Positions 36,501 through 47,817 are shown, numbered from the stretch's first letter. The stretch: 64,000 nucleotides of DNA from Poa pratensis (GCA_947311845.1 CAMZMU010000027.1:44604853-44668852); one strand, 5' to 3'. The notes: a model not told the origin generated them from the letters alone. Made by a program: numbers and translations.

Positions 36501-37560
36501 ACTACTGTCATTTGAGGCTCAAATCGACGAGATTATTATGATATATTTTCGCCCCGAAAAAACAGAGTACGTGAACTTCTCTCGGCACATACCTGTACTT
36601 CTCGGTTGATTCATTTGTACTGCCGATGATAGTTTTCGTGATCAGTGTTCACTACAACAATGATAACTTTCTGATACGGTGTCCGTTTCAGCTCTATGAC
36701 CACTCAAAATACTCGGACTGAGAAGACACATCTATTAAGTGGGTTTTTTTGCGGTCAAAGTTCGGTCAAACCTTGTTCATACCACACTTGTATTTCTCGA
36801 AAGTGAGTTATGTACTTTCCGGGTTATCTATGTGTACTTCTATGCTTTATATTTACCGTTTCGTTAAACTTTCCGGTGGGATGTGAAATTTACAAACAAA
36901 ATACTTGTACTTTCCTAGAAATATACATGAACTTCTTTGTTGATTCACTTGTACTGCCGATTGTTTCAACCCTGTACTGCCTTGTTTTGTGTCGTCATTT
37001 TGTTTTTCTAGAACAATATAACGGGCTCGTCTAAGTCGTCATCGATGCGAAGGTAATAACAAGAAGTTCTATCTATGATTATTTTTAATATAATATTATG
37101 TCCTGTACATGTACTTCATGTGCTTAAAGTTTGTATTGTCTACGTTGGCAATACTGTACTGCCCTTTGTTTTGTAATCTAACTTGTGATTATTTTTTTGT
37201 GACTCCTGTTGGTTTTGTGCATCGCCCATACGTGAAGGTAACTAATTCACATGTTTTATTTTTCACCAATTAATGGGAGAAATGTCTAACCCATTGTGCG
37301 TTAGCGATGGCATTAGGGTTTGGAGGCTTCGTCGCCGTCAACGCGGTAGCGTTGACGGGCGATCAAACCTCCAAACCCTAACGCCACCGAGGCTGAGTCC
37401 GCTCGTACGCCGCAGAAGCGGCGACGGGCGACGAAGCCGAGCCGTTGGATGAACAAAATCATATAATGTGTATTCATTGTGACTATGGTTGGGGGTGGGG
37501 GTGTTGTAATCCCAACTTATATATCTTTACATAGGAGAGATTTAAATCTAATTATTTTGT
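33510..37560. repeat. Three tandem units of about 1.36 kb in TA-1
   Basis: Copies at about 33510-34885, 34890-36235 and 36240-37560, nearly identical across most of their length. Each starts with the 'gcaaatgatatgtcgttgg' motif and ends with a GC-rich 150-200-bp block (near 34600, 35990, 37300) followed by 'aacccaacttatatatct'. The GC block of copy 1 is open (see 34604-34765); copy 2 lacks about 40 bp of it and copy 3 has small indels. Confidence 0.9.
34604..34765 (+). pseudogene. GC-rich exon-like block with basic tail
   Basis: The first and most intact copy of the GC block reads MALGFGGFVAVNAVALTGDE, then TPNPNATEAESARTPRKRRR and ATKPSRWINKIL with TAA at 34763-34765; an in-frame ATG exists further upstream at 34562. 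The RKRRRATKPS stretch is nuclear-signal-like and resembles C-terminal tails of plant transposon proteins of the Mutator/Ulp1 type. In each unit upstream segments end in 'gcgaag/gtaata' and 'gtgaag/gtaact', which look like exon/intron borders, so this may be the last exon of a decayed multi-exon gene. Function unknown; could also be a captured host fragment. Confidence 0.3.
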
Positions 37561-37969
37561 AGAATTGGGTTTATCGAGGCTGAGACGTCGTTATCATCGT
37601 TATTATTAGTTCGATGAGTGTGTTACCTCGATGTTTTTATTTAGAATGACAGATCATTTCATTACTTAACAATCAACAAATAAATGCACTTCCCTTATGG
37701 TTGTACTGCTCGAAAAACATGAATGTACTGCTTTAAAAATGTAACTCGATTCTCAAAGACAAATCAATAAAAACGCAGCTCGTCTACGCGGCAGTGATGG
37801 AGCTACGTCCTTGCTCAGATGCCATTGAGCAGGCACGAGCCCTGGGTGAGCTGCGCCGGCGGCGTCGTCTGTCTACCGTCCGCCATGGACCCAAGGAGGT
37901 CGAGCGCCGGCGGTCGGTGGCGGTGGAATAGCGCGATGGTGCTCCACTTGCGACGAAGAAAACATGTCG

Positions 37970-38285
37970 GCGCAGGGGCCTGGCGGCGGTGGATCCTTGG
38001 CGGCGCGGGGCCTGTCGGCGGCGAGGAATCCGAGGCGGCGCGCGGGGCCTGCCGGCGGCGGAGAAGCCTGGGCGCCGGGTGGGGCCTGGCGGTGGCGAGG
38101 AATCAGGGGCGGCGCGCGGGGCCTGGCGGTGGCGAGGAAGCCGGGGCGGCGCCCGGGGCCTGCCTGCGGCGAGTAATCAGGGGCGGCGCGCGGGGCCTGC
38201 CGGCAGCGAGGAAGCCGGGGCGACGCCCGGGGCCTGCCGGCGGCGAGGAATCCGGGGCGGCGCGCAGGCCTGCCGGCGGCGGAAA
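37970..38285. repeat. GC-rich minisatellite, about 37-bp unit
   Basis: Copies of 'ggcggcgcgcggggcctg' and 'cggcggcgaggaatccgggg', with CTGCC/CTGGC and AAGCC/AATCC variants. Because 37 is not a multiple of three and stop codons are avoided by composition, all frames stay open here; the Gly/Arg/Ala-rich frames are not evidence of a gene. Confidence 0.85.
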
Positions 38286-38354
38286 ACACCCGGTGGCACA
38301 TAAAGCTTGAGGTCGCTTCTTTTGCGCATTCAAATCCTTTTAGGGTACTTGGAC

Positions 38355-39766
38355 GGACTTTCCCCTCCCCTCCCGGGTCGCACGCGCGGGCGACCCCGGA
38401 GGGACGAAACCCTAGCTCGAGCGCTCCACCCCGAGCCCCACCGGCCGCTGCCGCCGCCGGCCCTGGCGGTGGTGGCGGCCCCCCTGGCCGTCAAAGGCGG
38501 CGGGGAGGAGAGCGCGCCGCGCCCAGGAGCGCCGACTTCGCGCGGAGGAGGGCTTCAACGGGTGGCGCACGGCGGCGGCGCTGTGCGGCCGCGGGCGGCG
38601 AGAGGAGGGGGTCGCGGCGGAGCGGAGAGGGCTGGCGGAGGACCCGGAGCTCGGAGCGGCGATGGAGGCGGCGGCGCAGGTCTCGGGCGACGAGGCAGAG
38701 GCAGCGGCGCGAGGTTGCGTCCGCGCGGCCTCCTGAGGCCATGGAGGCGGAGCTGGCAGCGCCGCGGCAGTCGGTGGTGCGTCCTGGAGGCGGCGAAAGC
38801 CGCGGAGGAGCTGCCGCCGGCGACCATGGTTGGTGCTGCGGGCTGGATCTGGGCCCAGCCAGGGCCCGATCTGGGCTTGGGGGCCGGCCTGTACGGCAGC
38901 TGTCAGGGCGTGACAGCAGCTGTGCGGCGGTTCCCGTCCACGCATGAGGTGCTTCAAGATGTGGACTGCGGGTGCTCGGCCAGTCAGAGGTGGAAGAAAG
39001 GTGGTTTCTCGTCGTGCTGGTCGTCGGGGTCGTCGGTGTACCACGACACATCGGCCACAACTATGTTTTGCTGCGGCGGCGGCGGTGTGAGCAGCGTGGA
39101 CGGTTGCCCCATTCCGGTGGGCGAGGAGGGAGGTGTGCGACGTACAGACGAAAGTCTTGGCCCGTCTTCGGTCGGCGCCGGCGACGACGGCGCCCGTGGG
39201 CGTCGTTTCCCTTCTTGGAGGCGTCGCGGAGGTGTGTCGACATCGTACTCGCCCTCTTTCCGGTTTGGTTGATGTCTCCGGGCGAAAGCCTAGGTCTGAG
39301 TTGGACCGACACGATAGCGGCGTCCTCGACGTCGTCGCTCTGTTGGGAGTATCGTGTTTGGAGACATGGCATGGAGGTCCTAAGTTGCATTCCTCTGGTG
39401 TTCGCCGCTATCCAAGGTTGTTCTGCAGGGGCGCAATGCACACCTTCGCTAGCGTCGCCAAGACGACGCCTTTCTCGGGACGGACCAAATCCCGCCATCC
39501 ACCTCCTTGATGGTGCGTAGACGAGGAAAGTCTTGATGAAGATGTTCTTCTTGGAGGCGGCAGCATCGGCTGAGACGCGGCCTTCGCTACTCAATCCAGG
39601 ATAGGCTTTTCTGGTTGTTGTTGTTGTGTGTGTGGGGGCTGTCTTCGGACTAGCCGGTGTGGAGTTGTGTGACAGTGTTGTTCGCAACGGACTGTCAATT
39701 TCTTGTACTCAAACCTCTGCCTTCTATAAAAATAAGGTACGCAATTGCGTACTCTCTAAAAAAAAA
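38355..39766 (+). mobile_element. 1.4-kb poly(A) retroposon (truncated LINE or LINE-dependent)
   Basis: Flanked by exact 13-bp direct repeats agggtacttggac (38342-38354 and 39767-39779) and ending in about ten A. The 5' part is GC-rich ('gacgaaaccctagctcgagc'); the 3' part is T/G-rich ('ggttgttgttgttgtgtgtg') and ends 'cttctataaaaataaggtac'. This is the structure of target-primed reverse transcription. No complete reverse transcriptase is encoded. It is nested in TA-1, so it is younger than that element. The minus-oriented 14643-16042 region looks like a relative. Confidence 0.8.
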
Positions 39767-40539
39767 AGGGTACTTGGACTTCTTGTTATTGTGCAGGTGC
39801 ACTTACTTTTCTCCAGCTACTTGTACTACCGAACACAAAATAAGCAGATTTTTTTGCACGGATCAGAACCAGTTGCAAATAAAGCAGACAACAACTGAGC
39901 AGTTGTAAATCGAACTACATAGGAGCAGCAATCGAAAGTTCCCATCATTACTAAGAGTACTTTTCACCTTTTTTGTTTGTTTGTTTTGCTTCTGGTGTTA
40001 CTTTCCTATAATTTCTGATCGGTATTATTTCCATAGGTTCTATCGTGCACTTCCTTTCTAGTGACCTGTACTTCCCCTGGTCAAATACTTGTACTTTCCC
40101 TAATCTGACATGTTGCTGAAAACGAAGAAACAAAAAGAAGCGAGCAGCAACTTGGCCATCTTTTCTGAAACAAGAAACAGAACGAAGAACCAGCTTCATT
40201 CGAACAGCAGCGGAGCTTCGCCGCAAACAAAGAGCGGAGCAGGCCGGCCTGAACATGTCGCCAGCACGTGGAGATGCCAAGCCTGAGCAGCAACTTCCAT
40301 AGCTTTTCTACGACGCAAACAGATCCAGGCAGCGACGGTTACTCCAAATTGATCTTCAACATGGTGCTATGGGGCTGGTTCAGCGGTCATCGCGCGAGCA
40401 GGGACTGCACCCCAACAGAGCAAGCGGTGGCGGAGAGAAGCATGAGACGGCGACGGAAGATGAGTCATCTGTACTTACTCAGAACTGAGCCGCAGCGGGC
40501 CCAATCTCTCTCTCTCCCGAATTTTTTTTTTGCCTCATC

Positions 40540-41245
40540 CATTTCATCTTCCTGAACACAGCGTGTCCCGAGCTTCTCTTTCTTCCCCGAAATCAAAATC
40601 GACGGTAGATCTAGCAAGTCTTCAAATTCCAAGCCCAAATCGACAACTCCATCGCTTCCGGTCACCACATCACCCGCCACCGCCCGAGCTCCACGCGGCC
40701 ATGCCTCTGTCAAGCGGCTGCGCCCAGCTAGCCATCGCCATGGCCACACTCGAGACCATGGAGGCCGGTGGGGGTTAGGAAAGACGGGAGGCGCGCAGGG
40801 GCTTGACCCGGTGGCGGCGGCGCAGTCCGGCAGCTGCGACTGTCGCTCGGTGTTGTGGAGAAAGGGAATAGGGCGTGCGCAGTCCTGGGCGCGCGGGAGG
40901 AAGGAAAAGGATTCCTCGCGGAAATACGACTTAGACGGAGGAGCTCCGGTAGGGGACGAAGGAGGGCCGGCGGCCGGAGGCGGTGAAGGTGCCGGCCTCA
41001 GCAACACACCCGCACCAACGCGAAGAAGGCGGGTAGGAATTGGGCCTCACGCGCGCGCCCGACGGGGAAAAAGGTGGGCACGGGTTGGGATTTTCCAATA
41101 GAATCGCTCCAAACGTCCGCCGTCGCTTGCCCTCCCGGCGCCGGAGTAGAAGGTCGTTAGGGTGGGGCGGTGCCGCGTGCGGGCCTCGCTCATGCCAGCG
41201 CTCGCTCGCTCGTCCCAATATGTAGTAGGGAGCGGTGTGGAAAAT
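40540..41245. other. GC-rich block near the right end of TA-1
   Basis: GC-rich sequence contrasting with the AT-rich body of the element. Several frames are open but overlap on both strands and show no recognisable motif. TA-2 has a comparable block (42590-43110) in the same relative place; both may be captured host gene ends or promoters. Confidence 0.35.
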
Positions 41246-41397
41246 GGTTTGGGCAGGTGCATCACTCCCCTTATAGGGCGGCCGGTTGTAGATAGTTAAT
41301 CTACAACCGGTTGTATAATATACCTGCCATATATATATATATATATGTCTCAGCTATTCTACAACCACTTGTAGAATAACTATCCAACAATCCTTTC

Positions 41398-41700
41398 TGA
41401 ACTTCGCCCATCACATAAGTTAACTTCGCCTTTTTCTTAAGTGAACTTCATTTTTTTTTCATAAATGGATTGCACGTCTTCACAGGAGCAGGACGTAACT
41501 TCGCCCGTCACATAAGTTAACTTCGGCTTTTTTAAGTGAACTTTGTTTTTTTTCATAAATGGATTGCACGTCTTCACAGGAACATAACGTAATTTCGCCC
41601 GTCACATAAGTTAACTTCGGCTTTTTTAAGTGAACTTCGTTTTTTTTTTTCATAAATGGATTGCACGTCTTCACATGAGCAGACGTAACTTTGCCCGTCA
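41398..41700. repeat. Tandem array of about 98-bp units in TA-2
   Basis: Units near 41398, 41491, 41590 and 41684 with 'cttcgcccgtcacataagtt', 'aacttcggcttttttaagtg' and 'cataaatggattgcacgtct'. Confidence 0.85.
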
Positions 41701-42589
41701 CGTAAGTTAACTTCACCCGAAAAACAACTGAACTTAACGCGTATAAGAAGCAAACTTCGGGTAACGAAAAAGTGAACAACCCTTAGATAATATGCGATTG
41801 GCTCTGAACTTCACCGAAAAGAACAGCACTAGGAGCAACTGCTAAACTACAGACCTGAACCGAAAACAAAAATTGTCATCCATCAGTGGCATCAAGTAAG
41901 TGAACTTTACATTAATTTTCGCAAATGGATTTCATAGCGGAGAACTGATATAGTTTGAGGACAAATGAATTTCTTGGCGGACAAATGAATTTCCATCATG
42001 ACAAATGGTTACTTCCTGATTAAAAAAATACGAACTCCCCGCATTGGACGGGTGGTCTTGCTTTTTAAACAATAAGTAAACTTTGCAATTTCTGTTTTCG
42101 TGTGCAAAACTGAAATCAGTGCCGGACTTCCAAACAAAATTAAGTAAACTTCATGCGCGCACACACACAATGTTATTGTGGCTAGTAGAGTACACGCAGA
42201 GACTCAGCTCCTCCGTAACGAATTATACGTCTAACTTTGCAGTCGCAGCTACAAATCGATCGATCTACACACACACACCCTCTACTCCTCTAGACTGACT
42301 GGTGACAGGTTATAATTACTACATCCGTTACTGAATCTGGGGATGAGCAAACACACGCAGATAGAAATTCAGAATGCATCATGCGAGTTCAGAGCTGCTG
42401 TTGTGCGATAAATGATAGGGACGAGCTGCACCAACGATCTTCAGATGCAGCAGCAAAGAAATTCAGAAAAAGGAAGCAGAATCTTGGAGCGGCAGCATAC
42501 AGCCATGAGCGAGCGCGTGGACTCCCAAATTGCACAATGGACTCCACGGGAGGCGCACACTTAACTTCCGCGGGGGCACGGCTAAACTT

Positions 42590-43110
42590 CTAGCGGCGCA
42601 CCCAGCCGTGCTCGTGAAGGATGGTGGGGCGCCGGCGGGATCCGCGTGGTGCAGGGATGGTGGCGCGCCGGCGGGATCCATGCGATGCAGGGGACGATGA
42701 TGCGTGTGTGGATCGACGCCGCTGCCGCCGGTGCGGGAGGAGGGGTCCGCCATGGCAGCCAGTGGGGAGTAGAGTAGGCACGGGGAGGAGAAGCGACGGC
42801 GCGGAGGTGGTCCTCGCCGACGGGAAGCGAACTCCTGGTAGCACCCGCGCGGGGACGGCAGGGGACGGGGCGGAGGATCTCCTGGTCGCCGCCAGCATCC
42901 GCGAGCTGCAGGGGACAACGTGGCGCCGCCGGGATCCGCCGGCGAGGTGGCTTGAGGGCTTGGTGGCGCCGAAGGTCGGGGTGGGAGGGCGGCGTCGGAG
43001 GTCGGGGTGGAGGAGGTCGTCGATGGGAGGTGGGTAGGTGGGGGTGCAATGGGGAAGGAGGTGGGTCGATCGGGAGGTTGGTACGCCGGGTCGGGTGGGA
43101 GTTAGCGGAC
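42590..43110. other. GC-rich block near the right end of TA-2
   Basis: GC-rich region open in several frames. On the minus strand a frame starts MADPSSRTGGSGVDPHTHHR and contains the duplicated phrase 'ADPAGAPPS', reflecting a short internal DNA duplication ('gcgccggcgggatcc' at about 42630 and 42667). No domain recognised; possibly captured host 5' sequence. Confidence 0.35.
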
Positions 43111-43266
43111 TGGGCCGAGCGGTTTTTTTTCACGAGCACGGGTTCAGAAGGTGTTTTTGAAGGGTTGTAGAATAACTATTCTACAATATCTTAACAGGGG
43201 TTGTAGAATAGTCCCACCATATATATATGGTTCTAATTGTCTTGGTTCTACACCGTGTAGGCGATA

Positions 43267-46200
43267 ATGGTCATTATGAGTGAAAGTGTCCTGAATAGAT
43301 ACTTGAGACACGCGACGGAAGACATGTTTCGAAATAACCGCAAAGAGATAAGATGTCCGTGTCGAAAATGCAAACTAGTGGGCTTGCTCAACCCCTTTAC
43401 CGGAGAATTGCTGGAGCACCTGCTCATGCGTGGTTTCATGGATGGCCACACTCAGTGGATAAGTGATGATGAAGATGATGAAGTCCATGGGGCGGCGGTA
43501 GGAAATGATGAGGAAGGGCAGCAGGACAATAACGACGAGGGGTAAGAAGACGAAGAGCCTGATCCCGCACATGATGGTGGAGAAGAAGATGCTGAATAAC
43601 ATGTAACAGAAGACGAGGACACGCGGACACCGCTAACTTCAGTCGTGCGGGACCCTAATCTCAAAGAACTGCTTCTCAAGAAGACGACTAACTCCAGATC
43701 TGCTGCTAGAGAGCAATCTAAGCTGGCGCAACTGGAGATAGACTCGAATACTCCGTTGTATGCAGGTTGCGGGTCGGAGGATTCCCGATGGAAAGTAGCG
43801 CTCGATGTTCTGCAGATGAAGGCAAAATACAAATAGAGCGACGTAAGCGTCGACGCTAGTCTGCAATACTGGCATAGTATCCTTCCGGAGGAGAACACGT
43901 GTCCTAAAATTTGTGACGAGGCCAAGAAAGTCATGTGCCCCTTTGATTTACCGCACGAAAGATACCACGTGTGCATCAATGATTGCTACATTTATCGGAA
44001 AGAGGACGCGGACAAGACCACATGTCCAGTGTGCAACGCTGCTCGATACAAGAAAGGGAAGAAAGCTCCTCGAAAAGTTGTGTGGTACTTTCCGCTCATT
44101 CCCTGTTTACAGCGGTATTTCGCGGACCGCAAGGAAGCAAAGCTCATGCGCTGGCACGCGGAAAGGAAGAAGGCAGTGCTGAAAGATCCAAAGAGGAATG
44201 AAAAGGCACGGCTGACACACCCTTCGGACGCAAGCCAGTGGAAAGCATTAGACGGTGAATATGCAAGTTTCGGGGCAGAGCCAAGAACATCAGGCTGGGT
44301 ACGAGCACCGACGGACTCAATCCGTTTGGCAACCAGAGCAGCACACATAGCACCTGGCCCGTGTTTGTATGGATATACAACCTCCCCCCGGTTGTGCATG
44401 AAGAGAAGTACATACATATGAGCATGCTAATTCAAGGGCCGAAACAATCAGGCAATGACATCAATACGTATCTGAAGCTACTGAAAGATGAGCTAGACAC
44501 GTTATGGGCTGAGGAAGGGGTCAACACATGGGACGCCATCGCCGAAGAATATTTCCCTATGAGAGCCGCGTTGCTCTGTACGGTGCACGACTTGCTCGGC
44601 TACGGATATGTCGCAGGTCAGGTATGCCACGGACATAACGGATGTGTGAGGTGCATGGATGATCCGATGTTTGTCCAGCTTAAGAAAGATCCGGGGTCTT
44701 CGAAAACCGTCTACATGGGGCATCGAAGGTGGCTACCCAAGAAAGACCCATGGAGAAGGTGTGGATACCTTTTGAACGGTGAAGATGAGCTCCGGGGACC
44801 TCCACGTAAGAGGAGCGGCGAAGAAATCTACACGTTGCTGAATGATTGGGAACAGTGCCCTGAGCCTGGAAAGAAGCAAAAGGCACCAAAACCGCTCCTG
44901 GAGGTATGGAAGACGAAGTCCGTGTTTTGGGACTTGCCGTACTGGCCCATTCTCGGTACGCCTCATTGCCTTGATCTAATGCATATCACGAAGAATGTGT
45001 TTGAGAGTTTGTTTGGCACTCTGCTAAACATGCCGGAGAGGACCAAAGATGGGCCGAAAGCAAGAAACGACCTTATACATTTGAAGATCAGGGAAGAGCT
45101 TCAGGGAGGACGCCCGACTATTGATGATCAGTCAGATGAGGAGACAGACGGTCACAAGGGTTAAGAGGAATGACTATTACTGCCCCCTCCTGCTTCACTC
45201 TAAGTCCGAACGAGATCGAACAATTGATCAAGTGCCTTCTAGGTGTCAAAGTGCCTTTGGGTTACTCAGGGCTGATAAGCGGATATCTAGACCCGAAGAA
45301 ACAAAAAATTCAGCGGGATGAAGTCTCATGACTGTCACGTGATGATGACGCAGATACTTCTGGTTGCGATCCGAGGGATAATGGACAAGCACTTTCGTGA
45401 AACCCTTTTTGGCCTCTGTAATTTTTTCGACGTGATCTCTCGAAAGTCGATCACCGTGAATCAACTCTCAAGGCTGCAGGAAGAGATCGTTGTGATACTA
45501 TGCGAGCTTGAGATTTACTTCCCGCCCGCATTCTTTATGTTATGGTGCATCTGTTGGTCCATATCATGGAGGATATCATCTATCTCGGGCCGTCATTCCT
45601 GCACAACATGATGCCGTTCGAAAGGATGAATGGGGTCATCAAAGCATTCGTTCGTAACAGGGCCCATCCGGATGGAAGCATCGTCCAGGGCTTTCTCACC
45701 GAAGAGTGCATCTCTTTCTGCACGAATCATCTGGACGTCGAGGACCCTATTGGTTTGCCCAGAAACAAGCACCTTGGCAGGCTCGATGGAGCAGGTCACA
45801 AAAATGGCCGGAGGGAATTGCATGTGGACTATGAAGGTCGACGCGTCGACTTTAACAGGGCAAACTTAGTAGCTCTACAACACATTGAAATGGTCGATGC
45901 TTGGTTGAAAGAGCACAAAAGCATGATTACGAAGAAGTACAGTGACCGGGGCAAGCAGAGGACTGGAGGAGAAATAATCAGAGAGCACAACTCCTCTTTC
46001 CTGAGTTGGTTCAAAGAACAGCTTGTCGCTAATCCCCCGCCAATGACTTCTGTGGAAGGTAAACTCTTATACGCCTTGTGACATGGCCCCGCGCCCAACC
46101 TCACAACGTTTCAAGCATATGATGTCAACGGGTTCACATTCTACATGGAGGAAAAGGACAAAACCTCTGATTATCAAAACTCAGGGGTAACGATGGAATC

Positions 46201-46705
46201 CTACACCGGTGACATAAAGTTAAGATACTATGGAAGGATCGAGGAGATCTGGGAGCTTAACTACTCTGGAGAGAAGGTGCCGATGTTCCGTGTCAGATGG
46301 ACTAGGAGATCGAGCGTCATAAAAGAAGACCGATACTTCACCACCATGGTTATACCCGAAGCCGGCACTTTAAGCGCGAACGTCACCGTGCAAAATGAGC
46401 CATGGGTATTGGCTAAGCACGTGTCCCAATGCTTCTTCATAACCGACCCGTCACGGCCTAGCCGTGTTGTCGTGAGGAGAGGCAAAAGGAATGTCATCGG
46501 AATGGATGGAGTCGCCAACGAGGACGACTTCGACCAGTACGGTGACCCAAATATTGAAGATGAGGATGATCAGGCAACATACACCACAAGAAGAAGCAGG
46601 ACCACGCTACCTAGGTCAGGTCATCCGTTCAAAAGAAGAAGTCACGATGTGGGGCTAAATTATTCAACTGCGACCAAAAAAGGCAAGAAGATTGTCAAGC
46701 GCTGA
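43267..46705 (+). pseudogene. CACTA TNP2-type transposase, decayed
   Basis: Modules in order: transposase-associated Cys domain (about 43267-43470: CPCRKCKLVGLLNPFTGELL, HLLMRGFMDGHTQWI); TNP2 core (43860-45110: WHSILPEENTCPKICDEAKK, MCPFDLPHERYHVCINDCYI, TCPVCNAARYKKGKK, GYGYVAGQVCHGHNGCVRCM, GTPHCLDLMHITKNVFESL); DUF4218-like (45340-46080: LQEEIVVILCELEIYFPPAF, MMPFERMNGVIKAFVRN); DUF4216-like (46100-46560: DIKLRYYGRIEEIWELNYSG, FRVRWTRRSSVIKEDRYFTT). It is broken by in-frame stops (43543, 43597, 43834 and 46079 areas) and single-base shifts near 44290, 45130, 45195, 45310 and 45540. The upstream end looks like an intron acceptor (gtgtag/gcg at 43258), so a 5' exon is missing. It cannot make a working transposase. 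Confidence 0.9.
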
Positions 46706-46734
46706 CAAAGACGCGCGATATGTGTGCATTGCAT

Positions 46735-46870
46735 GCGACGAAACTATGTATCTCTCTTTTGTATAACTAAGCAATTGTATCGATAAACTGATGATGCACT
46801 TATTATATGTACCTCTCTTTTGTATATTCGATCAACTGATGACGCACTTATTATATGTACCTCTTTTTTG
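46735..46870. repeat. Direct duplication of about 54 bp
   Basis: Two copies of 'aactgatga(t/c)gcacttat' and 'tatatgtacctctcttttgt' just after the transposase stop, probably its 3' flank. Confidence 0.75.
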
Positions 46871-47039
46871 ACCTTGCACTTCTTTATTAAAAAGCCATAC
46901 TCCTTTTTAAAATTTGAGCATTGGGAAAACAAGAAAAGAATTGGGAAAACAAATGAACAGAAAATAGGAAAGCGAAGAAGAAAAAAAGAAAACAGAATAA
47001 ACAAAACAAAAAACAAAGAAGAAAAAAGGAAAAAATACT

Positions 47040-47165
47040 TACCGCTGGCGTACGTCTTGGCCTGTGCGTCAGCGGTACCAAACTTACCGCTGGCGTACAA
47101 CCAAACCTGTCCGCCAGCGGTAACTTACCGCTGATGAACAGGGGCGCATGTACTCCAGCGGTAAG
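47040..47165. promoter_or_regulatory. Subterminal-type repeat cluster between the two CACTA genes
   Basis: Five or more copies of the 'taccgctggcgtac' / 'gtacxccagcggta' motif in both orientations, the same motif that fills the 3' subterminal region (54040-54280). In En/Spm the TNPA protein binds such motifs. The cluster precedes a promoter-like, pyrimidine-rich 5' flank of the TNPA gene, so it might be a binding platform for autoregulation, or the relic of a nested CACTA end. The role is inferred. Confidence 0.45.
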
Positions 47166-47817
47166 TTGCCGTAGGAGGACTTTATTGACTTAGCCACGTG
47201 CGACACCATTTCAATCCCCACTCTTCTTCGATTCAAACCGAGAGGTCTCTTGCACGGCGCCGTCGTCCATGCCGCCGTCCCCGAGCGCCCACACCGCCGT
47301 CCGCGCCACCGCCATCTTCTGCGCTGCCTCTCCCTCGTGCCCCCTCTCTCTACCGCCGCCGCGTGCGCACCGGCCCCGAGCGCCCATGATGCCGGCCCGG
47401 CCCCAAGCGCCCACGCCGCCGCCCCGAGGTAGCCTTCTTCCTCCTCCCTCCCTCTTCCTCCTCTCCCTCCTCTCCCTCCTTGCCATCTTCTTCCTCCTCC
47501 TCCCTCCTCTCCCTCCTAGTATGCACTGAAGGTGTTTGTGAAAATGCTCCCTCCCTCTTCCTCCTCTCCCTCCTTCTCTCCCTCCTCCCTCCTTGCTATC
47601 TTCTGCCATTTTAGTTAGGTTCCTGTAGTTTGTTTAGGTTCCTGTAGTTGAATTTAAATTGAATTTGTTTAGGTTCAAATTTGTTTAAATTTGTTTATAG
47701 GTCAAATCTGCCATTTTAGTTATGCATATGTTTAAATTGTGGTGGTGATGATCTGGTGGTTGTGAGATGATGGTGATCTGGTACTGGAATTATCCAAGTA
47801 CATCCCTTTTAATTTTG

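Larger units (their letters stand above)
32543..41324. mobile_element. (TA)n-inserted TIR element TA-1, about 8.8 kb
   Basis: The left end has 'gctattctacaaccggttg' then 'tagaataaggatctacaacc'; the right end, reversed, has 'tattatacaaccggttgtag' then 'attaactatctacaacc'. Both ends touch TA tracts. The interior holds a roughly 171-bp tandem array (about 32660-33510), three roughly 1.36-kb tandem units (33510-37560), a GC-rich 37-bp minisatellite, a nested retroposon and a GC-rich block before the right end. No transposase was found, so the class is unknown and it is presumably non-autonomous. That the two ends belong to one insertion is inferred from the matching termini. Confidence 0.6.
41347..43218. 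mobile_element. (TA)n-inserted TIR element TA-2, about 1.9 kb
   Basis: Left end gtctcagctattctacaacc then 'acttgtagaataactatc'; right end, reversed, ggtgggactattctacaacc then 'cctgttaagatattgtagaa'. TA tracts touch both ends (41325-41348 and 43220-43230), each preceded by 'cc' in one orientation. It lies directly beside TA-1, sharing a TA tract. Internal features are a tandem array of about 98-bp units and a GC-rich block. No transposase. Confidence 0.65.

Noticed and set aside
37819..38310. Long Gly/Arg/Ala-rich frames on both strands
   Set aside because: They arise from the GC-rich 37-bp minisatellite and are open in all frames; no domain or splice context.
38307..39687. Frames of over 180 residues on both strands
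   Set aside because: They lie within the GC-rich retroposon delimited by 13-bp duplications and show no motif.
42463..43139. Minus-strand frames of 150-185 residues
   Set aside because: GC-rich block in TA-2, low complexity with an internal duplication; no recognisable domain.
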